A stretch of 15,214 nucleotides of DNA from positions 1 through 15,214 of the forward strand of contig NZ_CVTB01000311.1 in the NCBI RefSeq assembly GCF_001050015.1, in the 5' to 3' direction. A program made the position numbers and the translations under genes. Positions 1 to 7,300 of the stretch are shown one piece after another (within the stretch, counting starts at the first letter, position 1; each line of letters begins with the position of its first letter). Under the pieces are notes generated by a model. It did not search any database. It had not been told where the DNA came from and saw only the letters and a program-made list of their open reading frames with translations. The DNA comes from Mycolicibacterium malmesburyense (GTDB lineage: Bacteria > Actinomycetota > Actinomycetes > Mycobacteriales > Mycobacteriaceae).

Positions 1-773
1 CCGAAGAAGATCGGCGGGGTCCCCGCGGCAATCCACGACTCGACGTCTTCGTCTGCATCGGTTGCCAACTCCAGCGTGAGCGCTCCGACGAAGGGCCGCT
101 GGTCCTCCCATTTCGCCCAATCGGTGGCGACCCCAGGGAAGCAGACTTCGTCATAGGCTTGAATTTCAAGCGATCCTCGGTCTGCAATCCGCCGCGACAC
201 TGGAACTGTTGCCTTCGGCAGGTGCAACTCACGACGCTGCGAGTCATCGATTGTCTTGATGCCGCGCCAATATGTCCATTCGTTGACGTTCATCGCAAAG
301 CGGCCTACTTGGGCAGGCAGGCTTGGGTACAGCTGGCCGTGGGGCCGCTGCGGGGAGTGATGCATCGTGGCCAGAGGGATGTCGTAGTACTCGGCGATGT
401 TGGCGGCAGGCTCTTCCAGGGTTCGACCCGTAAGGATCACATCGCAACCACCGGCGAAGGTCTTCAGGGTTGTGGCAGCATCCTCGAGGGATTCCGCGAA
501 TCGGCTACGCAGTTCGCGCCGTAACCTCCTGATCTCTCCGATCTTCCAAGCGGTGCTGGTCATACAGGTCCACAAGTCACGGTGCACGTCCATCCAGACC
601 TGTGTGTTCACCCCGTAGCCGACCGCAGAAAGGCCAGCCGTTTCGGCGAACTCGACGAGATCAGGCGGCACGGCCATACGAACTTCATGCCCTCGGCTGA
701 GCAGTTCACAGCCAATGGCGACCCCTGGTTCGACATCGCCGCGAGTTCCATAGCAGGCCAGCGCAAAAATCAT
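1..773 (-). CDS. Glycosyltransferase, GT1/UGT-like (mycobacterial GPL / Rv1524-Rv1526c type), 5' part only
   Basis: The first 257 codons read from 773 leftwards, and the gene leaves the window at base 1. Family members are about 415-430 residues, so roughly 60% is present. Residues 8-16 read YGTRGDVEP, the N-terminal nucleotide-sugar glycosyltransferase signature, followed by RGHEVRMAVPPD near 27-38. The visible part ends at PPIFF (about 253-257), where the family's PPxxxGFGS segment opens the C-terminal, donor-binding half. Relatives transfer deoxyhexoses such as rhamnose or 6-deoxytalose to glycopeptidolipids or related surface lipids on the cytoplasmic side. Donor and acceptor cannot be read here. 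The start at 773 matches the family's usual beginning, with an AAAGG purine run 11 bases upstream. An in-frame ATG at 794 would add seven residues (MRKALLT). No stop or frameshift is visible. It points away from the NRPS, with the decayed zone between them. The family call is firm and the substrate unknown. Confidence 0.88.
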   Translation of the reverse strand, partial: MIFALACYGTRGDVEPGVAIGCELLSRGHEVRMAVPPDLVEFAETAGLSAVGYGVNTQVWMDVHRDLWTCMTSTAWKIGEIRRLRRELRSRFAESLEDAATTLKTFAGGCDVILTGRTLEEPAANIAEYYDIPLATMHHSPQRPHGQLYPSLPAQVGRFAMNVNEWTYWRGIKTIDDSQRRELHLPKATVPVSRRIADRGSLEIQAYDEVCFPGVATDWAKWEDQRPFVGALTLELATDADEDVESWIAAGTPPIFF

Positions 774-794
774 CGTGAGTAAAGCCTTTCGCAT

Positions 795-1001
795 CCAACG
801 GACATCCGCGCGGAAGCAGCAGCCTATGCCCCCTACTCCCCCTTCGCAGAATAACCCCACGCGCTCGCTACCGACCCGAAATTGGAAGCCTGCAATGGTG
901 ACGTCGTCATCGATGTGATCCTTGAACAGGCAAGCGATTTAGTGCCCGACGATATGCCGCTTGCCGAGCGTTTCCGGGCCTAGCGGTGCTCATCGTTAGG
1001 G
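795..1001. other. Intergenic/decayed stretch upstream of the glycosyltransferase start
   Basis: This is the upstream side of the divergent glycosyltransferase, so its promoter should lie here, but no convincing -10/-35 pair is visible. On the plus strand a short open stretch (about 858-983) ends in a TAG at 981-983, with a tail reading ASDLVPDDMPLAERFRA. I cannot assign it to a family. It could be the degraded front of the methyltransferase relic that follows or the end of an unrelated gene. Confidence 0.35.
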
Positions 1002-1463
1002 TACCGGCACAGGCTCGAGCATCACGGACGTCACGGTCATTCTCCGCGCGCCGAGTCGCACACGGGCGAGCACGCCGCGCTCACGTTTGATGCTGTCATC
1101 AATGTAGAGTCGTCCGTTCACTACCCTCAGTTCTCCCGTTTCCTCGATGAAGTGGCGCGCGTCCTGCGTCCCGGCGGACACTTTCTCTACACCGACTTCA
1201 GGTCTCACGGCAGCGCGCGCGCGTGGGATACGGCACTCGAGAACGCTCCTATGCGGATGCTTGCCGATAGGCTCATAAACGCCGAAGTTGTTCGCGCGAT
1301 GGAACTGAATACACAACAGAGACTTGATCGGATTTATAGCCTGACGCCATCGGTGTTGCGCCCGCTGTCGCGCGCCTTCGCCGGATTGGCCTATTCGCGG
1401 GCGCTCGATACGATCCGGAGCGGCCGCGTGCCGTATCGGATGTGCTGCTTCATCAAGGATTGA
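1002..1463 (+). pseudogene. Relic of an SAM-dependent methyltransferase (Rv2952-like), C-terminal half
   Basis: The clear match begins near 1083 with TFDAVINVESS, continues through ARVLRPGGHFLYTDFR (about 1155-1202), and ends YRMCCFIKD before TGA at 1461-1463. These correspond to the FDVVLNVEASH, VRVLRPGGYFPYADLR and YRMYCFTKD segments of the mycobacterial phthiotriol/phenolphthiotriol dimycocerosate O-methyltransferase family (Rv2952; about 270 residues). Only about 125 residues are recognisable. The SAM-binding motif I (VLEVxCGHGGG in the family) is absent: the frame runs back only to a TAG at 981-983. A weak trace of the family's KRHRL segment may survive near 1005-1016. An ATG at 1152 would start a 103-residue product lacking the SAM site. 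I read this as a 5'-truncated, non-functional gene. In a lipopeptide or glycolipid locus the ancestor would have O-methylated a lipid or sugar. Confidence 0.8.
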
Positions 1464-1585
1464 GGCGGACTTCGGTTTTGTCCGAGCCATATGCCGCTTG
1501 AACGTGCTGAGGAAAATCAATAGGTGGGTTTCAAGCTGTCGATCTTCTCCCGCACCGAGTCGAAGCAGCTGACGGCGAAGAGCGC
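1464..1585. other. Short spacer between two relic genes
   Basis: Nothing recognisable as a gene or RNA. On the minus strand a short frame ends FDSVREKIDSLKPTY before a TGA at about 1519-1521, directly downstream of the htpG relic. I could not assign it to a family, and it may be chance. Confidence 0.3.
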
Positions 1586-1823
1586 CTAAACGGTGCGTGC
1601 CGGCCGCTCGGCAAGATCGCCGTGAATCTGTTGGATCTTCGGGGGACGCCGCCGTCAGTGAGAAGGGCTGTGCCGTATCGTACTTCGATAGTTTGACGAG
1701 CTGCGTATCGTCGCGCCGGTCTGTGTAGCCTGCCGCAAACCGGTGACCAGCGGATGCTTCGGGTTCAGCTCGAGGCTCCGGTTGCCGACCGGGAGAGCTT
1801 GCCCCGAAGCCCGGGACATGCCT
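1586..1823 (-). pseudogene. htpG: Relic of htpG (Hsp90 family chaperone), extreme C-terminus, frameshifted
   Basis: Read leftwards from about 1820, one frame gives SRASGQALP and LELNPKHPLVTGLRQA, the C-terminal dimerisation segment of bacterial HtpG (SGQ..P...LELNPxHPLV). Further on, two other frames carry DDTQLVKL and YGTALLTDGGVP, matching the family's ...LYGTALLxxGGxPEDPxRF. A third piece, AERPARTV, ends at a TAG (complement of 1586-1588). The pieces are in the right order but in different frames, so at least two or three indels have broken the gene. Only about the last 80 residues of a protein of about 640 remain. The antisense 283-codon open frame across 996-1847 overlaps this relic and is not a real protein. 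Confidence 0.72.
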
Positions 1824-1889
1824 TAGACGCCCCGCGCCCATCCTCAATGCGGGGGATAACCAGCTATCCGCGAACTCGGCGTGGATCTA
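1824..1889. other. Short spacer, no gene seen
   Basis: The region between the end of the htpG relic and the first weak trace of the condensation-domain relic. No gene, RNA or clear repeat is visible. Confidence 0.3.
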
Positions 1890-2454
1890 GAGTATTGCAG
1901 AGACTGAGGCGCCTGGTGCAATCGCTGATGTAATGAATTCAAGCGTGAATCCGACGGGTCGAACATTTGCCCCGGCAACGTCAGTTAGTGCCTGCACCAC
2001 TCCATAACTCTTTGATTATGAAAAGAATCGATAGCGAGGCCGAGCCGAAACGCGATCCCAACGGTTCTTTGCTAAAAGTACATTTGGACGTCAAAAACCG
2101 CCGCGCGGGGACCCAGGTGGCTGTCATACTTGTCCGCGGGCTGTTACTTAGGGGGTAACTTCAATGCTGCGGAGCTTTGCGCGGTGAGCTGTTGTATGCC
2201 ATCTGCGCCGGCAATGACGGTCGCTGGCCACATTCCCGGGATCAGGCAAAGGCAACGGCAGTCCGGTGTCGCCGCGGGGACTGATCACATGAGTCTTACG
2301 TTCTTCTCGGCAAAGCGTTAGATCGAGACTTTGTCTCGCTGTCGGGACCGACAGGTGCGTGAAATGCCCGGTGGCGTTCACGAAGCGAAGGCCGTCGAGT
2401 ATCGACTCGAGCGGTTGCTTGAGAAGCGCCAGCGAAACTGCCGCGGGGGGCAGC
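1890..2454 (+). pseudogene. Decayed NRPS condensation (C) domain preceding module 1
   Basis: No frame is open across this stretch, but landmarks of a C domain appear in the correct order in shifting frames. A HH...FD-like trace (codons CACCAC at 1995-2000, TTTGAT at 2011-2016) stands where HHxxxDG belongs. NRR then VRGLLLRG (about 2073-2155) corresponds to GRRDP...[18 protein letters not shown] (2160-2186) corresponds to [18 protein letters not shown] (2318-2344) corresponds to MDLTFSLAE, and [10 protein letters not shown] (2394-2423) to VEFRTD...RVERVL. The last piece leads straight into [16 protein letters not shown] at 2455, which is itself the end of a C-A linker. About 565 bases remain of the roughly 1330 in the intact C domains downstream, so large deletions are implied. 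A trace of the opening QRRLWFL motif near 1890-1915 is very weak. The comparison was made by eye. Each piece alone is modest; the collinear order is the argument. Confidence 0.55.
2438..2454 (+). promoter_or_regulatory. Candidate ribosome-binding region of the NRPS start
   Basis: A run of six G (2445-2450) ends four bases before ATG 2455. It is purine-rich but not a textbook AGGAGG, and CTGCC/GGCAG arms (2438-2442, 2449-2453) could fold over it as a small hairpin. The frame is open upstream back to a TGA at 2290-2292, so an alternative GTG start at 2359 is possible. The sequence from 2293 to 2454 in that frame, however, does not resemble NRPS protein. ATG 2455 is preferred because family-like residues begin there. 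Confidence 0.35.
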
Positions 2455-4311
2455 ATGACGGCTGACGTGACTCGACGACTGTCCTCGGTGAATCTGCTGG
2501 ACGACGATGAGTACGCCCAGCTTCACGAGTGGGGTAATCGCGCCGTATTGACTCGGCGCGCGCGGGCGCTGCCCTCGGTTCCGGTGTTGTTTGGCGAGCA
2601 GGTCGTCCGCACGCCGAATGCGGTGGCGGTCACTCACGGTGAGCGGTCGTGGACTTACCGCGAACTAGATGAGGCCTCGAATCGATTGGCGAATCTGCTG
2701 ATTCGCCACGGGGCGGCCCCGGGTGAGTGTGTGGCACTCCTGATGCCGCGGTCGGTCGAGGCGGTTGTGTCGATTCTGGCGGTGCTTAAAACCGGAGCGG
2801 CATATCTGCCGGTGGATCCGCTGTTGCCGGCGTCGCGGGTGAACTTCATGCTCGATGATGCAGCGCCGGTGGTCGCGGTGAGTACTGCGAGGCTCGCGCA
2901 GCGTTTGGAAGGGTGCGGGCTGCTCGTCGTTGACGTCTCCGATCCCGCAATCGAAACTCAGTCGACCACCGCGGTGCCGGCACCGTTGGGTGAAGATCTG
3001 GCTTACCTCATGTACACCTCGGGGACCACCGGTGTCCCGAAGGCGGTGGCCATCACCCATCAGAACGTGGGTCAGTTGCTCGGTTCGGTAAATCCCGGGA
3101 TAGATCCTGCGGGTGTGTGGACGCAGTGGCATTCACTGTCCTTCGACGTCTCCGTTTGGGAGATCTTCGGTGCCCTGCTCCACGGCGGTCGGCTGGTCGT
3201 GGTGCCGGAGTCGGTCGCGGCGTCACCGGAAGACTTTCATTCCTTGCTGATCACGGAGCGGGTCGGTGTGCTGAGCCAGACCCCGTCGGCGGTTGGTGTT
3301 CTTTCGGCCGAGGGGCTGGAGGCGACGGCCCTGGTCGTCGCCGGTGAAGCGTGCCCGGCGGAACTGGTCGCACAATGGGCGCGCGACCGGGTGATGATCA
3401 ACGCTTACGGTCCGACTGAAGCAACGATCTACACCGCGATGACTGCGCCGCTTGAGGCCGACGCTGGAGCGGTGCCGATCGGTGCCCCCGTGCCGGGCGC
3501 GGCGTTGTTTGTGCTCGACAGCTCGTTGCAGCCGGTGCCGGCGGGGGTGGTCGGTGAGCTGTATGTGGCCGGTGCTGGTGTGGGGGTTGGGTATTGGCGG
3601 CGGCCTGGGTTGACCGGCTCGCGGTTTGTGGCGTGTCCCTTCGGTGGCTCCGGGATGCCGGGACAACGGATGTATCGCACCGGGGATCTCGTGCGCTGGG
3701 GCACGGACGGGCAGTTGCAGTACTTGGGTCGTGCTGACGAGCAGGTCAAGATCCGCGGCTACCGAATCGAACTGGGGGAGATCCGGACCGCGTTGGCCGA
3801 GTTGGAAGGGGTCGAGCAGGCGGCGGTAATTGCACGTGAGGACCGCCCCGGCGATAAGCGTCTGGTCGGCTATTTCACCGGCAGCGCGGATCCCGCTCAG
3901 GTTCGGAAGCAACTTCGTGAGCGGTTGCCGGCCTACATGGTGCCGACGGCGGTAGTGGTGGTCGAGGCGTTGCCATTGACAGTCAACGGCAAGTTGGACA
4001 GGCGGGCTCTGCCGACGCCCGAATACGTTGACGCTGACCGCTATCGGGCTCCGACCACCGCCGTGGAGGAGATTCTGGTCGGGCTTTACGCCAGAGTGCT
4101 GGGTTTGGGACGGGTCGGGGTGGATGACTCGTTTTTCGATCTCGGTGGGGATTCGTTGTCGGCGGCGCGGGTGGTCGCGGCAATCAACACCGACCTAAAC
4201 GCTGATCTTGCGGTGCGCACCCTGTTCGAGTCGCCCGCCGCGGCCGAGTTGGCGCTCCGCCTTGACGAGAAATCGGGTGGGTTCGAGCCGTTGACGGCAC
4301 GACAGCGCCCG
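2455..4311 (+). other. NRPS module 1: A1-T1, lacks a C domain
   Basis: The A1 core runs from about residue 40 to 525. A3 is [11 protein letters not shown] (from about 185). A4 is FDVSVWE (230-236). A5 is NAYGPTE (316-322), A8 begins [18 protein letters not shown] (425), and A10 is [10 protein letters not shown] (511-520, Lys 513). T1 carries LGGDSL with Ser 567. Aligned by eye to GrsA, the pocket reads D V W S V A A I Y (+K). The VAA core resembles phenylalanine-type pockets (DAWT[I/V]AA..), but the whole code is not one I recognise, so a hydrophobic or aromatic substrate is only a guess. With no C domain, module 1 would load the first residue with a free amine, unless an acyl chain is supplied by a separate protein. 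Confidence 0.9.
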
Positions 4312-7300
4312 GATGTGCTGCCGCTGTCATTCGCCCAGCAGCGGCTGTGGTTCTTGCATCAGTTGCATGGGCCGTCGCCGGTGTACAACCTGCCTGCCGT
4401 GTTCCGCGTCAGCGGACGGTTGGATGTCGACGCTGTGGGTGCGGCGTTGGCTGACGTCGTCCGGCGTCAGGAGAGTTTGCGCACGATGTTCGTGGCGTCC
4501 GAGGGGGTGCCGCGACAAGTGGTTGTGCCTGCTGAGCAGGCGGATTTCGGGTGGCGGGTTGTTGACGCCGAGGGTTGGCCGGAGCAGCGGTTGAAGGAGG
4601 CCATCGGTGCCGCGGTGCGGTATGGCTTTGACTTGGCTTCTGAGATTCCCTTGCGGGCAACGCTTTTCGAGCTCGGCGGGAATGAATTTGTATTGGCGGC
4701 GGTGGTGCATCATATCGCTGCTGATGGGTGGTCGATCACGACGCTGGTAAGTGATTTGGTCGCCGCGTATGGGGCTCGTCGGGCGGGTGGTGCGCCGGGG
4801 TGGGCGCCGTTGCCGGTGCAGTATGCCGATTACACGTTGTGGCAGCGTGAGCAGCTCGGTGAGTTGGGTGATCCCGATAGTCGTATTTCTGCGCAGGTGC
4901 GCCATTGGGAGCAGGTGTTGGCGGGGTTGCCTGAGCGGTTGGAGTTGCCCACCGATCGGGCGTATCCGGCGGTCGCTGATCACCGCGGTTCCAGTGTGGG
5001 CCTGGATTGGCCGGTGCGGTTGCAGCAGCAGGTGGCGCGGGTGGCTCGTGAGCATAACGCGACCGCGTTCATGGTGGTACAGGCGGCATTGGCGGTGGTG
5101 TTGGCCAAGCTGAGCGCCAGTTCTGATGTGGCGGTGGGGTTCCCGATCGCCGGGCGGCGTGATCCGGCTCTGGATGACTTGGTGGGGTTGTTCGTCAACA
5201 CATTGGTGTTGCGGGCGGATCTGACCGGTGATCCCAGTGTGGCTGAGGTGTTGGCGCAGGTCCGTCGCCGCAGCATGGAGGCATTTGAGCATCAGGATGT
5301 GCCGTTCGAGGTGTTGGTGGATCGGCTTAATCCGGCTCGAAGCTTGACTCATCATCCGTTGGTGCAGGTGTTGCTGGCCTGGCAGAACCTGCCTGTTCAT
5401 GGCGGGGACTCGGTTGCGGGCGCGGATGCTGATGTACGTGTCACGCCGGTGGAGGTGGATACGCAGGCCGCTCGGATGGATCTGACGTTTTCGTTGGCCG
5501 AGCGGTTTGGTGAGGGTGGTGAGCCTGCCGGTATTGGTGGGGCGGTGGAGTTCCGCACCGATGTGTTCGATGCGGTCAGTGTTGAGGCGTTGATCGGGCG
5601 TGTGGAGCGGGTGTTGGCGGCGATCACCGCTGATCCGAGGCGGCGGCTTTCCTCCGTTGATGTGCTGGATGGTGCTGAGTACGTCTTGCTGCAGGGGTGG
5701 AGCAATGAGCGGGTGTTGCCCTCGTCGCTGAGTGGGGCCTCGGCGTCGATTCCCATGTTGTTCGCCGAGCAGGTGGGTCGGGCGCCGAACGCGGTAGCGG
5801 TCACTTTCGAGGGCCGAGCGATGACCTATCGGGAGTTGGATGAGGCCTCGAATCGGTTGGCGCATCTGCTGATCGGGTACGGGGCCACTCCGGGGCAGTG
5901 TGTGGCGCTGTTGGTTCCGCGTTCGGTCGAGGCGATCGTGTCGATCTTGGCAGTGCTCAAGACGGGGGCGGCCTATGTGCCGATCGATCCGGCGGTGCCC
6001 GATGCGCGCATCGAGTTCATGCTCACCGATGCCGCGCCGCGGTTGGCGCTCAGTACTGCCGGGCTTGCTGGGCGGTTGACCGGGCATGGCTTGGTAGTCG
6101 TCGATGTCGAGGATCCTGCGTTGGGGGCCCATCCGCGTACGGGGGTGGCGGCCCCTGGGGGCGATGAAATCGCCTATTTGATTTACACGTCGGGCACTAC
6201 CGGTGTGCCCAAGGGGGTGGCGATCACCCACCGCAACGTTGTGGAGTTGTTGGCGGCCTTGGATGCCGATGTGGACCGGGGTGGGGTATGGAGTCAGTGG
6301 CATTCGTATGCCTTTGACGTTTCGGTGTATGAGATTTGGGGTGCGTTGCTTGGTGGGGGCCGGTTGGTGGTGGTGCCCGAAAGCGCGACGCGTTCTCCGG
6401 ATGAGTTTTTGGACTTGTTGGTCACCGAGGGTGTCGGTGTGCTCAGTCAAACCCCGTCGGCCTTTTATGCGTTGCAGACCGCTGAGGCGTTGCGTCCGCA
6501 ACATGGGCAGCAGTTGGTGTTGCAGACGGTGATTTTCGCCGGGGAGGCGTTGGAGCCGGCGCGGTTGGACGGCTGGCTGGCTCATCATCGAGAGATCCCG
6601 CGGCTGCTGAATCTGTATGGCACCACCGAGACCACGGTGCATGCCTCGCACCGCGAGATCGGTCACGATGACGCCGGGCGAGCGGTGAGCCCGATCGGGG
6701 TGCCGTTGGGCCATCTGGGTTTCTTTGTCCTCGATGCGTGGCTGCGTCCGACTCCGGCTGGGGTGGTCGGTGAGTTGTATGTGGCCGGTTCGGGTGTGGG
6801 TGTGGGGTATTGGCGACGGGCGGGGTTGAGCGCGTCGCGGTTTGTGGCGTGCCCGTTCGGAGCCACGGGGCAGCGGATGTATCGCACCGGGGATCTGGTG
6901 TGTTGGGGTGCTGATGGGCAGCTGTCCTATGTGGGCCGTGCTGATGATCAGGTCAAGATCCGCGGATATCGCATCGAGCTCGGTGAGGTGCGCGCGGTGT
7001 TGGCCGACCATCCCGGGGTGCACCAGGCGGTGGTCATCGCCCGCGAGGACCACCCCGGGGACAAACGTCTGGTCGGCTACATCACCGGGGTCGCCGATCC
7101 CGGCCAGGTTCGCAACGCGCTGCTCGAGCGGTTGCCGGCCTACATGGTGCCCGCGGCGGTGGTCCGAATCGACGCGCTGCCGCTTACGGTCAATGGCAAA
7201 CTCGACAAACGCGCCCTGCCCGCCCCCGACTACGCATCGACCGCCACCTACCGCGCCCCGACCAACCCGGTCGAAGAGATCCTGGCCGCCATCTACACTC

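Noticed and set aside
159..524. 121-codon open frame on the plus strand
   Set aside because: Antisense to the glycosyltransferase, whose N-terminal signature and continuous homology on the minus strand are clear.
996..1847. 283-codon open frame on the minus strand
   Set aside because: It crosses the antisense of the methyltransferase relic and one frame of the htpG relic. Only the htpG-derived piece (DDTQLVKL) resembles anything, so it is a chance fusion frame.
2000..2035. AT-richer patch as a promoter for the NRPS
   Set aside because: No spaced -35/-10 pair can be defended, and the bases are better explained as the decayed HHxxxDG region of the C-domain relic.
2143..2159. GTTAC...GTAAC inverted repeat as an operator or terminator
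   Set aside because: Only a five-base stem with no T-run, lying inside the C-domain relic. Not enough to call a regulatory site.
4327..7053. 908-codon open frame on the minus strand
   Set aside because: It is antisense to A2/C2 of the NRPS. The product is rich in Arg, His, Gln and Pro with no recognisable domain, as expected for the shadow of a high-GC coding strand whose third positions avoid complementary stops.
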